Source of the DNA: Snodgrassella sp945267035
Lineage (GTDB): Bacteria; Pseudomonadota; Gammaproteobacteria; Burkholderiales; Neisseriaceae
Assembly (NCBI RefSeq): GCF_026535915.1
Contig: NZ_JAFNPF010000003.1
Coordinates: forward strand, 1 to 64,000
DNA: 64,000 nt
Direction of reading: 5' to 3'
The notes under the pieces were generated by a model. That model was not told where the DNA came from, ran no database searches, and saw only the letters and a program-made list of their open reading frames with translations. How positions within the stretch are numbered: the first letter of the stretch is position 1; the number at the start of each line of letters is the position of its first letter. A program made the translations under genes and the position numbers. Of the stretch, positions 25,878 through 35,909 are shown piece by piece.

Positions 25878-26927
25878 ATGCAAGCGTGGTTTCAACAATT
25901 ACTGGGCAACGACTTCGGTTTACTGGTGTCTGTAATCGTCAAGATTGTCATCATCATGTTGCCGCTGATTATTACCGTGGCCTACCTGACCTATTTTGAG
26001 CGTAAAGTTATCGGTTACATGCAGTTGCGCGTCGGTCCAAATGTGACCGGACCTTATGGTTTAATCCAGCCCTTTGCCGATGTATTAAAACTCTTATTTA
26101 AAGAAGTGACCCGCCCGTCACAGGCGAATAAAGCTTTGTTCTATATCGGCCCGATGATGTCGCTGATGCCGGCCTTTGCCGCTTGGGCAGTGATTCCGTT
26201 TAGTGAAACTTGGTTTCTGACCCGCATCAATGCCGGTCTGCTCTATATCCTGATGATTACTTCATTATCGGTATATGGTGTCATCATCGCTGGCTGGGCT
26301 TCTAACTCCAAATACGCCTTTCTCGGTGCCATGCGTGCTTCCGCGCAGACCATTTCCTATGAAATAGCCATGGGTTTTGCCCTGATTGGGGTGATTATGG
26401 TATCCGGCAGTATGGATTTTCACGATATTGTCATGGCACAAGCTAAAGGTATAGCTGGTGGTTCGATTTTCTCATGGAACTGGTTGCCGTTATTTCCGTT
26501 ATTTGTGGTGTATCTAATTTCGGCCGTGGCCGAAACCAACCGCGCTCCGTTTGATGTGGCCGAAGGTGAATCTGAAATTGTTGCCGGTTTCCATGTTGAG
26601 TATTCCGGATTCGCTTTCGCCTTGTTCTTTCTGGCGGAATATATTTTCATGATTCTGGTGGCCGCGCTGACAGCCTTGCTGTTCTTTGGCGGCTGGTTAT
26701 CACCCTTTCCGCAAAGCTGGGGCTGGATTGGTATACCGAGCGTACTGTGGATGTTCCTGAAAATGGCACTGGTATTGTATTTCTATCTGTGGATACGGGC
26801 TACATTTCCGCGTTATCGCTACGACCAAATAATGCGTCTGGGCTGGAAAGTACTGATTCCTGTCACCATCGTGACAGTGATTGTGTTGGGATTGTGGATG
26901 ATTTCACCTCTGTCTTTATGGCATTAA
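25878..26927 (+). CDS. nuoH: NADH-quinone oxidoreductase subunit H
   Basis: 349 residues with eight membrane helices, the ND1 subunit lining the quinone tunnel. ERKVIGYMQLRVGPN and the acidic loop AETNRAPFDVAEGESE are the hallmark motifs. Starts two bases after the nuoG stop region. Confidence 0.96.
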   Translation: MQAWFQQLLGNDFGLLVSVIVKIVIIMLPLIITVAYLTYFERKVIGYMQLRVGPNVTGPYGLIQPFADVLKLLFKEVTRPSQANKALFYIGPMMSLMPAFAAWAVIPFSETWFLTRINAGLLYILMITSLSVYGVIIAGWASNSKYAFLGAMRASAQTISYEIAMGFALIGVIMVSGSMDFHDIVMAQAKGIAGGSIFSWNWLPLFPLFVVYLISAVAETNRAPFDVAEGESEIVAGFHVEYSGFAFALFFLAEYIFMILVAALTALLFFGGWLSPFPQSWGWIGIPSVLWMFLKMALVLYFYLWIRATFPRYRYDQIMRLGWKVLIPVTIVTVIVLGLWMISPLSLWH

Positions 26928-26946
26928 CGCAGAGGGAGGCACTGAT

Positions 26947-27426
26947 ATGGCAAATATTATTAAAACTTTTCTGATGACCGAGTTGCTTGCCGGCATGAAA
27001 GTGACTTTAAAGAACTTTTTTGCTCGTAAAGAAACCATCTATTTTCCGGAAGAAAAAACTCCGCAATCAGTTCGCTTTCGAGGGCTGCATGCACAACGAC
27101 GCTATCCCAATGGAGAAGAACGCTGTATTGCTTGCAAGTTATGTGAAGCTGTCTGTCCAGCAATGGCAATTAATATTGAATCAGAAAAACGCGAGGATGG
27201 CACACGCCGTACCACCCGCTACGATATCGATCTGACCAAATGCATCTTCTGCGGTTTTTGTGAAGAAGCCTGTCCAGTAGACGCCATTGTTGAAACCAGA
27301 ATATTTGAATATCACGGCGAAAACCGCGGTGATTTGTATTTGACTAAACCCATGTTGCTGGCCATTGGCGATCGCTATGAAGAAGACATCGCCAAATGCA
27401 AAGCCGCTGATGCACCCTATCGTTAA
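26947..27426 (+). CDS. nuoI: NADH-quinone oxidoreductase subunit I
   Basis: 159 residues, TYKY subunit with two [4Fe-4S] clusters (N6a and N6b). The motifs are CIACKLCEAVCPA and CIFCGFCEEACPV. An amphipathic N-terminus anchors it to the membrane arm. GAGGGAGG lies ahead of the ATG. Confidence 0.96.
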   Translation: MANIIKTFLMTELLAGMKVTLKNFFARKETIYFPEEKTPQSVRFRGLHAQRRYPNGEERCIACKLCEAVCPAMAINIESEKREDGTRRTTRYDIDLTKCIFCGFCEEACPVDAIVETRIFEYHGENRGDLYLTKPMLLAIGDRYEEDIAKCKAADAPYR

Positions 27427-27435
27427 GAGGTGGTC

Positions 27436-28089
27436 ATGAATTTACCGTTAATCCTGTTTTATGTCTTTGCAGCGGTCATACTGCTCGGCGCCATCAATAC
27501 CGTGATTGCCAAAAATCCGGTGCATGCGGTTCTGTTTCTGGTGCTGACCTTCTGTGCCAGTGCCATGATGTGGATTCTGATGCAAGCCGAGTTTCTCGGT
27601 ATCGTGCTGGTGGTGGTGTATGTAGGTGCGGTGATGGTGCTGTTCCTGTTTGTCATCATGATGCTCAACATCGATATCGAACAGATGCGCGCTGGCTTCT
27701 GGCGCCATGCACCGATTGCTGCGCTAGTTGGAATACTGACCGCCGCCTTACTCATTGTGATTTTGGTGAATCCGCAACTTGATTTGGCACATTTGGGTAC
27801 GGACAATCCACTGCCTGCTGACTACAGCAATGTACGTGATTTGGGCATGCAGATATACACCACCTATCTGTTACCGTTTGAACTCGCCGCCGTATTGCTG
27901 GTGCTGGGCATGGTGGCTGCTATTGCTCTGGTGCACCGGCCAACCCACAACCCACGTCGTACCAATCCGGCCGAGCAGGTTAAGGTACAGGCCAAAGACC
28001 GCTTCCGGATGGTGAAAATGCAGCCTGAAATCACTGTATCCGCAGCCAATAACCAAGAAGAAGCCTCAGAAGGGGAGCAGAAAGCATGA
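27436..28089 (+). CDS. nuoJ: NADH-quinone oxidoreductase subunit J
   Basis: 217 residues, five membrane helices (ND6). VVYVGAVMVLFLFVIMML is the conserved third helix with the pi-bulge region. The frame is open from GTG at 27430, but AAGAGG sits correctly for the ATG at 27436. A polar tail of about 40 residues follows the last helix. The end overlaps nuoK by four bases (ATGA). Confidence 0.94.
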   Translation: MNLPLILFYVFAAVILLGAINTVIAKNPVHAVLFLVLTFCASAMMWILMQAEFLGIVLVVVYVGAVMVLFLFVIMMLNIDIEQMRAGFWRHAPIAALVGILTAALLIVILVNPQLDLAHLGTDNPLPADYSNVRDLGMQIYTTYLLPFELAAVLLVLGMVAAIALVHRPTHNPRRTNPAEQVKVQAKDRFRMVKMQPEITVSAANNQEEASEGEQKA

Positions 28090-28391
28090 TTACCTTAACT
28101 CATTATTTGGTACTCAGCGCCATCTTATTTGCCATCTCGGCCATGGGCATTTTCATGAACCGCAAAAACACGCTGGTGCTGCTGATGTCCATCGAACTGA
28201 TGCTGCTGGCGGTGAATTTTAACTTTGTCGCCTTTTCCCGTTATCTCGGCGATAGCGCCGGACAGATTTTCGTGTTTTTTATTCTGACTGTGGCCGCGGC
28301 TGAATCGGCTATCGGGCTGGCGATTATGGTGCTGATTTTCCGCAACCGCCAAAGCATTAACGTACAGGATCTGGACAGCCTCAAAGGATGA
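28086..28391 (+). CDS. nuoK: NADH-quinone oxidoreductase subunit K
   Basis: 101 residues with three membrane helices (ND4L). The membrane glutamates required for proton pumping are in LMSIELMLLAVN and AAAESAIGLAI. Start overlaps nuoJ (ATGA), a typical coupled pair. Confidence 0.96.
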   Translation: MITLTHYLVLSAILFAISAMGIFMNRKNTLVLLMSIELMLLAVNFNFVAFSRYLGDSAGQIFVFFILTVAAAESAIGLAIMVLIFRNRQSINVQDLDSLKG

Positions 28392-28416
28392 GGGTGGAGA
28401 GGAACGAGAGAAAATT

Positions 28417-30441
28417 ATGTGTGTTTATCTAATTATTGCTTTGGCTCCGCTCATTGGTTCCCTACTGGCCGGATTGGGCGGTAAGCTGATAGGCCGAAAA
28501 GGGGCGCACAGTGTCACCATCGCCGGCGTTGCCCTATCTGCCGTATTGTCGGCGTGGGTACTCTATGGCTTTATGACTGGCAGTAGGCAGCCATTTGATG
28601 AAAATGTCTATACATGGTTGACCATGGGCGGGCTGGATTTCTCCGTGGGATTTCTCATTGATACCCTCACCGCTACCATGCTGGTCATCGTAACCAGTGT
28701 CTCCCTGATGGTGCATATTTATACCATCGGCTACATGAGTGACGACGATGGTTACCAGCGTTTCTTCAGCTATATTTCCCTGTTTACTTTCTCCATGCTG
28801 ATGCTGGTGATGAGTAATAATTTCATCCAGTTATTTTTCGGCTGGGAAGCCGTAGGTCTGGTGTCTTATCTGCTGATTGGTTTTTATTACAAACGCGACA
28901 GTGCCATCTTTGCTAACCTGAAAGCCTTTCTGGTCAACCGTGTTGGTGACTTCGGCTTTGTGCTGGGTATTGGTCTGATTCTGGCTTATTTTGGCGGCAG
29001 TCTGCGCTATGCCGATGTATTCCAGCACATCGATCAAGTCAAAAACGCCACCATTGAACTGATTGCCGGCCATCCATGGTCACTGATTACCGTGACCTGT
29101 ATTTTGCTGTTTGTCGGTGCCATGGGTAAATCAGCCCAGTTTCCATTACATGTATGGTTGCCGGACTCGATGGAAGGCCCGACACCAATTTCTGCTCTGA
29201 TTCATGCCGCTACCATGGTGACCGCTGGTATCTTCATGGTAGCGCGCATGTCACCATTGTATGAATTATCTGATACTGCGCTTGGTGTCATCATGGTTTC
29301 CGGTACCATCACCGCACTATTTATGGGCTTTTTAGGCATGATTCAGCACGACATCAAACGTGTGATTGCTTATTCCACCCTGTCGCAGTTAGGCTATATG
29401 ACCGTAGCACTGGGTGCCTCTGCCTACAATATTGCTGTCTTCCATGTGATGACCCATGCTTTCTTCAAAGCACTGTTATTTCTGGCAGCCGGTAGTGTGA
29501 TTATGGGCATGCATCATGATCAAGATATGCGCCACATGGGTGGACTGCGTAAATACATGCCAGTAACGTGGATTTGCATGTTGATTGGTTCTTTGTCTCT
29601 GATTGGTACGCCATTCTTCTCCGGTTTTTATTCCAAAGATTCCATCATCGATGCGGTAAAAGCTTCAACACTGCCTTTTAGCAGCTTTGCTTATGTGGCA
29701 CTGGTAGCCAGTGTATTTGTCACCGCTTTCTATTCCTTCCGCCTGTATTTTCTGGTGTTCCATGGTGAAGAAAAATGGCGTCAGGGCGGACAGGACGAAC
29801 ATCATCACGGTGAGGAGCACCATGGTCTGCGTCCACAGGATAATCCACATGAAAGCCCGCTGGTGGTGACTATTCCGCTGATTTTACTGGCGATCCCATC
29901 GGTGTTTGTCGGTATGTGGGCAATCAAACCGATGCTCTTCAGCGATTTTTACCATAATGTCATTTTCATCAACAGTGCTGCCCACCCTGCATTGGCCACC
30001 GTAACAGAAGAATACCACGGTATTTTTGCTATGGCTGTGCACAGCTTGACTACACCAGTGTTATGGCTGGTCATTGCCGGTGTGGTTCTGGCCTGGTTTT
30101 TCTACCTGAAAAAGCCACAGATTCCGGCGCGGATTGTGGCTTCCATCCGTCCGATATATACCTTGTTGGACAACAAATACTATTTGGATGCTCTTTACTA
30201 CAACGTTTTTGCCAGAGGCAGCCGAGTGCTGGGAACGCTGTTCTGGAAAGTTGGTGATGTGCTCATCATCGATAAACTAATTGTTAACGGTGCTGCGCGT
30301 GTTGTGGCTACAGTGGCTGCACTGGTGCGGCGAATTCAAACCGGCTACCTCTATACCTATGCCACTGCCATGGTGCTGGGTGTATTTGTATTGGTGGCAT
30401 GGACATTCTGGCCGTTGCTGAAATCCATGTTCGGCGGTTAA
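28417..30441 (+). CDS. nuoL: NADH-quinone oxidoreductase subunit L
   Basis: 674 residues, antiporter-like subunit ND5 with about sixteen membrane segments and the long lateral helix at the C-terminus. FFGWEAVGLVSYLLIGFYY and HVWLPDSMEGPTPISALIHA are the proton-channel motifs. A histidine-rich cytoplasmic loop (DEHHHGEEHHG) follows helix 13, an insertion of unclear meaning. GAGAGGAACGAGAG lies upstream. Confidence 0.96.
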   Translation: MCVYLIIALAPLIGSLLAGLGGKLIGRKGAHSVTIAGVALSAVLSAWVLYGFMTGSRQPFDENVYTWLTMGGLDFSVGFLIDTLTATMLVIVTSVSLMVHIYTIGYMSDDDGYQRFFSYISLFTFSMLMLVMSNNFIQLFFGWEAVGLVSYLLIGFYYKRDSAIFANLKAFLVNRVGDFGFVLGIGLILAYFGGSLRYADVFQHIDQVKNATIELIAGHPWSLITVTCILLFVGAMGKSAQFPLHVWLPDSMEGPTPISALIHAATMVTAGIFMVARMSPLYELSDTALGVIMVSGTITALFMGFLGMIQHDIKRVIAYSTLSQLGYMTVALGASAYNIAVFHVMTHAFFKALLFLAAGSVIMGMHHDQDMRHMGGLRKYMPVTWICMLIGSLSLIGTPFFSGFYSKDSIIDAVKASTLPFSSFAYVALVASVFVTAFYSFRLYFLVFHGEEKWRQGGQDEHHHGEEHHGLRPQDNPHESPLVVTIPLILLAIPSVFVGMWAIKPMLFSDFYHNVIFINSAAHPALATVTEEYHGIFAMAVHSLTTPVLWLVIAGVVLAWFFYLKKPQIPARIVASIRPIYTLLDNKYYLDALYYNVFARGSRVLGTLFWKVGDVLIIDKLIVNGAARVVATVAALVRRIQTGYLYTYATAMVLGVFVLVAWTFWPLLKSMFGG

Positions 30442-30478
30442 TTCAAGGCATTCAACTTAGTATTTTTAGGCTATAGAT

Positions 30479-31972
30479 ATGTACGATTACTTACTCAGTT
30501 TAGCGATTTGGCTGCCTATAGTGGCAGGAATCGTAGTACTGGCTACCGGTTTAGACCGGCACGCTGGGATAGCCAGAGTGCTGGCCTTAATCGGTGCACT
30601 GGTGTCTTTCCTCATCACCATACCGCTGTTCTGTAATTTTGACCGCTCAAACGGGGGCTTTCAATTCACAGAATTTCATGTCTGGATCGATAGCCTCAAC
30701 ATCAACTATGCCTTGGGCGTGGATGGTCTGTCCGTACTGTTTGTGATACTGAATAGCTTCACCACCTTGTTGGTGGTGCTGGCTGGCTGGCAGGTGATTC
30801 AAAAACGACCGGCACAGTATATGGCGGCGTTCTTGATTATGTCTGGTCTAATCAATGGTGCGTTTGCAGCCATGGATGCCATTCTGTTTTATGTATTCTT
30901 CGAAGGCATGCTAATACCGATGTATCTGATTATCGGTATCTGGGGAGGTTCGCGACGCGTCTACGCTTCCATCAAATTCTTCCTCTATACCCTGATGGGT
31001 TCATTGCTCATGCTGGTGGGTTTTGTTTACCTGTCTAATCAGACTGGTGGCTTTGCTATCGAAAGCTGGCACAATATCAAACATCTGGCCATGACTGCAC
31101 AGGTGCTGCTGTTTATCGGTTTTTTCCTGTCTTTTGCAGTGAAAGTACCCATGTGGCCGGTACATACATGGTTGCCGGATGCCCACGTCGAAGCACCAAC
31201 TGGTGGTTCCATGGTGCTGGCGGCCATTACCCTAAAAATTGGTGGATATGGATTTCTGCGCTTTATGTTGCCGATTCTGCCGGATGCAGCACGCTATTTT
31301 GCCCCAGCAATTATTGTGCTGAGTCTGATTGCCGTGATTTATATTGGTATGGTGGCACTGGTACAAACCGATATGAAAAAACTGGTGGCATATTCTTCTA
31401 TTAGCCACATGGGATTTGTAACCCTAGGTTTTTTCCTGTTTACCGGTGGTTATCTAAATGATTGGGCATTTAAAGGTGCCATCATGCAGATGCTGTCACA
31501 TGGCTTTGTTTCAGCAGCCATGTTTATGAGCATTGGTGTCATGTATGACCGCATGCATACCCGTGATATCTCCGCTTATGGTGGCGTGGTTAACAGCATG
31601 CCAATATTTGCCTCCTTTATGCTGCTGTTTGCCATGGCCAATGCTGGTCTACCCGGTACTTCCGGCTTTGTGGGTGAATTCATGGTGATTGTCGGTGCGG
31701 TAAAAACCAATTTCTGGATTGGCGCACTAGCGGCACTGACCCTGATTTATGGTGCTGCCTATACTCTGTGGATGTTTAAACGGGTAATTTTTGGTGCCAT
31801 CAAAAACCCTGAAGTGGCGCAATTAAAAGATGTGAATAAACGCGAACTGCTTATTCTGGTGATTTTGGCCGTAGCGGTACTTGGTTTTGGTCTATATCCC
31901 GAACCCTTCATCGCCGTCGTGCATCAGGCAGCTAATGATTTAATTGTCCAAGCGGCACAAAGCAAACTGTAA
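30479..31972 (+). CDS. nuoM: NADH-quinone oxidoreductase subunit M
   Basis: 497 residues, antiporter-like subunit ND4 with fourteen membrane segments. FFEGMLIPMYLIIGIWGG carries the essential membrane glutamate and VPMWPVHTWLPDAHVEAPT the lysine-region motif. It is separated from nuoL by only 37 bases with no terminator. Confidence 0.96.
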   Translation: MYDYLLSLAIWLPIVAGIVVLATGLDRHAGIARVLALIGALVSFLITIPLFCNFDRSNGGFQFTEFHVWIDSLNINYALGVDGLSVLFVILNSFTTLLVVLAGWQVIQKRPAQYMAAFLIMSGLINGAFAAMDAILFYVFFEGMLIPMYLIIGIWGGSRRVYASIKFFLYTLMGSLLMLVGFVYLSNQTGGFAIESWHNIKHLAMTAQVLLFIGFFLSFAVKVPMWPVHTWLPDAHVEAPTGGSMVLAAITLKIGGYGFLRFMLPILPDAARYFAPAIIVLSLIAVIYIGMVALVQTDMKKLVAYSSISHMGFVTLGFFLFTGGYLNDWAFKGAIMQMLSHGFVSAAMFMSIGVMYDRMHTRDISAYGGVVNSMPIFASFMLLFAMANAGLPGTSGFVGEFMVIVGAVKTNFWIGALAALTLIYGAAYTLWMFKRVIFGAIKNPEVAQLKDVNKRELLILVILAVAVLGFGLYPEPFIAVVHQAANDLIVQAAQSKL

Positions 31973-31982
31973 GGAAATGTGA

Positions 31983-33425
31983 ATGAACTGGACAGATTTA
32001 ACAATAATTCCCGCTGTACCGGAATTGGTGCTAACTGGCGTACTGTTTGCCGTACTGCTGGTAGATTTATGGCTGAACGACCGTCAACGCTGGATAACCT
32101 GTACCCTGTCTGTTATCGGCCTGATTTTGACCGCTGTAGTGCAGTGTCTGGTGTGGAAACAGCAGCCACAATATGCCTTCCACGACATGTTTGTGCTTGA
32201 TGGCATGGCTCAATTGGCCAAATTATGTATGTATGGATTGGTGATAGCCGTTTTTATCTACAGTCAGGCTTATCTTCGTGCCAGAAATATTTATCAGGGT
32301 GAATTTTACACTTTGACCTTGTTTGCTCTGTTGGGCATGAACATCATGGTTTCTGCATGCCATTTCTTAACCTTGTATGTTGGGTTGGAATTATTGTCAC
32401 TGGCGTTGTATGCCTTGATAGCTCTGCAACGCGATAGTGCTCAGGCGGCAGAAGCGGCGCTGAAATATTTTGTTCTCGGTGCATTGGCTTCCGGAATACT
32501 GCTGTATGGTATTTCTCTGGTCTATGGTGCAACGGGTACTTTGCAGTTGCAGCAAGTACTGGCTGCCAGTCAGGAAACCACCAATCCATGGTTACTAAAA
32601 CTAGGCGTAGTATTTATTGTAGCCGGTATCGTATTTAAGCTGGGTGCTGTGCCTTTCCATATGTGGGTACCCGATGTGTATCAGGGCGCGCCAACTGCAG
32701 TGACTGCACTGGTCGGTACGGCGCCAAAAATCGCCGCCACCGTATTTGCATTCCGCATTCTGGTGTATGGTCTGCTGACGCAATGGGAAAGCTGGCGCGA
32801 ATTGTTACTGCTGTTGGGTATAGCTTCATTGTTTATCGGTAATCTCGCCGCCATCATGCAAACCTGTATCAAGCGTATGCTCGGTTTCTCTACCGTGGCA
32901 CATATGGGCTTTATCCTGCTGGCGCTGTTGGCTGGCGAAGTCGGCTGCACCGCTGCCATGTACTATGCCATTACCTACGCTTTAATGGCTTCTGTGGCCT
33001 TTGCCATTTTGATGCTGTTATCCACGAAAGATATCGAATGCCAGAACATCAGCGATCTGGCCGGTTTGAATCAGAAAAATGCCTGGTATGCGTTCTTAAT
33101 GCTGTTGGCGATGTTCTCCATGGCCGGCATTCCACCCTTAATGGGCTTCTATGCCAAACTGGCGGTTATCAAAGCATTGCTTTCTAGTGGCTATGTATGG
33201 GTTTCAGTGTATGCAGTGGTGATGTCATTAATTGGTGCGTTTTACTATCTGCGTGTGGTGAAAACCATGTATTTCGACACCTCAGATAGCGTGGCTGCAC
33301 CTAATTGCAACATGTCTTGGTTGGGAAAAGTGGTTTTATCCGTCAATGGTTTATTGCTGTTGATCTGGGGCATTGTACCGGATGGCGTGATGGCATGGTG
33401 TGTTCAGGCCTTAACCCAGAGTTAA
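31983..33425 (+). CDS. nuoN: NADH-quinone oxidoreductase subunit N
   Basis: 480 residues, antiporter-like subunit ND2 with fourteen membrane segments. YVGLELLSLALYALIALQR and VPFHMWVPDVYQGAPTAVTA are the diagnostic motifs. Last gene of the operon; no intrinsic terminator is apparent in the bases that follow. Confidence 0.96.
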   Translation: MNWTDLTIIPAVPELVLTGVLFAVLLVDLWLNDRQRWITCTLSVIGLILTAVVQCLVWKQQPQYAFHDMFVLDGMAQLAKLCMYGLVIAVFIYSQAYLRARNIYQGEFYTLTLFALLGMNIMVSACHFLTLYVGLELLSLALYALIALQRDSAQAAEAALKYFVLGALASGILLYGISLVYGATGTLQLQQVLAASQETTNPWLLKLGVVFIVAGIVFKLGAVPFHMWVPDVYQGAPTAVTALVGTAPKIAATVFAFRILVYGLLTQWESWRELLLLLGIASLFIGNLAAIMQTCIKRMLGFSTVAHMGFILLALLAGEVGCTAAMYYAITYALMASVAFAILMLLSTKDIECQNISDLAGLNQKNAWYAFLMLLAMFSMAGIPPLMGFYAKLAVIKALLSSGYVWVSVYAVVMSLIGAFYYLRVVKTMYFDTSDSVAAPNCNMSWLGKVVLSVNGLLLLIWGIVPDGVMAWCVQALTQS

Positions 33426-34060
33426 TGCCTGGCAGTACAAAAGTGATTAAGCTGCTAAGGCTAATTCAGTCTCGCTGCACAAATCGAACAGGTTGCATGG
33501 TAATATTAAAAAACAAAAATCATCTAAGCAGAGATTGTCAACTGCATGATTGTGATACTGCTTCAGTTTAATAAGATGACTTTTAGCCGCTAAAGTTTTG
33601 CTAAGTGAGTATGTTAAGCATTCCAGATAAAGAAAATCAAATACAAAAGCTATGCTAACAACTTAATTTTAAACGGCTTAATATCCTGATTGATTGTTGC
33701 AAAATAACGCTTACCAAATCTATACTTTGTAAACAGCTACAAATTAAAAAAGGAATTGAATATTACAATTGATTCAGATGAACAACAACAAATGGGCAAA
33801 GCACCATTTCACTAGTCATAAAAAAAGCTGTTGCTGTAAAAACTATGCCACATTGTTTATGAGCTGGTGCCACACCATCTGACTGCAGATAAATATAAAT
33901 CAAATTTTAACCGCTTTTTTTCCATCGACATTGTGGGTTGAATCGTGACAAACTGAAGTCAAAATCATAAACTCGCTTTTGTTCATTAACTGGCTTATCA
34001 AACAAAATTGTAGCGAGTAAAATAACCAACTCAAAATAACACAGCAATGGCGTAACTACC
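33426..34060. other. 635-base gap between nuoN and proB
   Basis: AT-rich, with no credible open frame or RNA gene. The only structured element is the inverted repeat at 33971-34018, reported separately. Confidence 0.5.
33971..34018 (+). promoter_or_regulatory. Interrupted inverted repeat ahead of proB
   Basis: ACTCGCT pairs with AGCGAGT and, inside it, TTTGTT pairs with AACAAA, with a short bulge on the 3' side. The loop is about 17 bases. It ends 42 bases before the GTG start of proB and could be an operator or a leader hairpin. Confidence 0.35.
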
Positions 34061-35191
34061 GTGAAAACAGCAGAATATGATATTCGTCAGGCTAAAAGCG
34101 TGGTGATAAAAGTGGGTTCCAGTTTAGTGACCGATGGGGGACATGGAGTAGACCAAAAAGCGTTAGCCAATTGGGCTAAACAGATTGCTGAATTAAAAAA
34201 GCAGGGTATTAAAGTCGTTTTGGTTTCCAGTGGAGCCATCGCAGAAGGCATGAAACGACTTGGCTGGAAAGTACGTCCCAAAGCTTTAAATGAATTGCAA
34301 GCTGCGGCAGCTGTTGGACAAATGGGGTTGGCGCAAGCGTATGAAGTGGCTTTTGAAGCGCATCAGATCCAAACTGCACAGATTCTGCTAACCCATGATG
34401 ATTTGAGCCATCGTACTCGCTATCTGAATTCTCGCAGCACCATTCGTACATTGCTAAATCAACATGTCGTTCCGATCATTAATGAAAATGATACTGTAAC
34501 CATCGATGAAATCAAACTTGGCGATAACGATACCCTCGGCGCCTTAGTCACCAATCTGATTGAAGCTGATTTGCTCATCATACTGACAGATCAAAACGGA
34601 TTGTATGACAGTGACCCACGTCATAATCCCAATGCGCAATTTATCGCGCAGATCGCGGCCAGTCATCCCGATTTAGAGTCCATGGCTGGCGGGGCTGGCA
34701 GCAGTGTGGGCACTGGTGGTATGTATACCAAAGTTTTGGCGGCTAGACGTGCTGCTTCAAGTGGTGCTGCTACCTATATAGCTAATGGACATGCAGAAAA
34801 CGTGTTGTTGCGTTTACTGGCCGGAGAGCAACAAGGAACCCTATTCACTCCTGATGACAACAGATTGAGTGCCAGACAACAATGGTTGTCAGGGCAGTTA
34901 CAACTTGCCGGAAAAGTGACTATTGATCAAGGAGCCGTACAAGCACTAATAGGGCAACATTCCAGTTTATTACCGGTTGGTTGTGTCGCTGTTAACGGGC
35001 ATTTTGAACGCGGTGCTTTAGTCGCTGTGTGTGACTGCTCAGGTGCAGAAGTGGCCAGAGGTCTGATAAATTACAATGATCGTGAAATCACCAAATTATT
35101 ACAGCAGCCATCGCAGGCAATTGAACAATTACTAGGATATGTGGCTGAAGAAGAGTTGATTCACCGTGACAATATGGTGCTGCAGCGCTAA
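34061..35191 (+). CDS. proB: Glutamate 5-kinase
   Basis: 376 residues: an amino-acid-kinase domain (residues 1-260) followed by a PUA domain, the full-length ProB type. It phosphorylates glutamate in the first step of proline synthesis and is normally feedback-inhibited by proline. IKVGSSLVTDGG, LVSSGAIAEG, INENDTVTIDEIKLGDNDTL and VGTGGMYTKVLAA are the substrate and nucleotide motifs. The start is GTG at 34061; the ribosome binding site is weak. proA, often the next gene, is not here. Confidence 0.95.
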   Translation: MKTAEYDIRQAKSVVIKVGSSLVTDGGHGVDQKALANWAKQIAELKKQGIKVVLVSSGAIAEGMKRLGWKVRPKALNELQAAAAVGQMGLAQAYEVAFEAHQIQTAQILLTHDDLSHRTRYLNSRSTIRTLLNQHVVPIINENDTVTIDEIKLGDNDTLGALVTNLIEADLLIILTDQNGLYDSDPRHNPNAQFIAQIAASHPDLESMAGGAGSSVGTGGMYTKVLAARRAASSGAATYIANGHAENVLLRLLAGEQQGTLFTPDDNRLSARQQWLSGQLQLAGKVTIDQGAVQALIGQHSSLLPVGCVAVNGHFERGALVAVCDCSGAEVARGLINYNDREITKLLQQPSQAIEQLLGYVAEEELIHRDNMVLQR

Positions 35192-35248
35192 AAGATCTTA
35201 GCAATTACGTTTCTGTTCACGAAGATGATTAGCAGATAGAATTCATAT

Positions 35249-35264
35249 CGCCCAAACATGGGCG
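35249..35264 (+). terminator. Weak hairpin after proB
   Basis: CGCCC, a six-base loop, GGGCG, then GTTTGC. The stem is only five pairs and the T-run is poor, so termination here is doubtful. Confidence 0.3.
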
Positions 35265-35450
35265 GTTTGCAAAAATTCCCCCTATCTAGGCAACAGAACT
35301 TGATCAAATTCATTGATGCTATTGTATTGTTGTAATTATTCGATAAATCTATCAAAATTAAAGTTAAGAAAATAACAATAGGTTGAATTGGTTAGTATAA
35401 CAATTGGGTTGCTGAACGACAAAATTTCCATCCCCAAACCTACGCAAAGA

Positions 35451-35909
35451 CTATTGAATTTCAGATCCATCATGATGATTGGTTTGATCACTGAAATACC
35501 AAAAAGTGAGATATAAAACCAATGATGCTAAAGGGATAATCAGTAAATCAACCCTTTTGAAGAAATTTTCGAGCGAAAAACATATCAATGTATTGGGAAA
35601 CCAGCAGATCGTACCAATCACAATGATTATTTTCCACGAACGATCCGAAGGCAGATTGAATACCCATCCAATAATCATGACCAGAAAAATAATGGAGGAA
35701 AAAAACGCCATAACGCCTAAAGTAAAGGTGAAAATTTCATTAACAGTAATCCGTTCATGCAAAGTTAGAACGCGTAAAAACCGCAACAAAGGAAAATTTT
35801 CATTTTCTCCCACAATTCCATAAATAAAACAGGGTAAGCCCATAATGATGGCACTGATAGAACAGAGCAGTCGTCTTACCAGAATTTTACTAGAATATTC
35901 TTTTTCCAT
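35451..35909 (-). CDS. Four-helix membrane protein of unknown function
   Basis: 152 residues from the ATG at 35909 (MEKEYSSKILVRRLL). The open frame extends to a TTG at 35963 without need. Hydrophobic segments lie near residues 14-34, 54-80, 90-110 and 115-140, with a polar His/Asp-rich tail. I do not recognise a family. Base composition is AT-rich like the rest of this island. It has no neighbour within 250 bases on either side. Confidence 0.55.
   Translation of the reverse strand: MEKEYSSKILVRRLLCSISAIIMGLPCFIYGIVGENENFPLLRFLRVLTLHERITVNEIFTFTLGVMAFFSSIIFLVMIIGWVFNLPSDRSWKIIIVIGTICWFPNTLICFSLENFFKRVDLLIIPLASLVLYLTFWYFSDQTNHHDGSEIQ

Noticed and set aside
33426..33970. Search for a tRNA, small RNA or terminator after nuoN.
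   Set aside because: No cloverleaf and no stem with a T-run could be supported.
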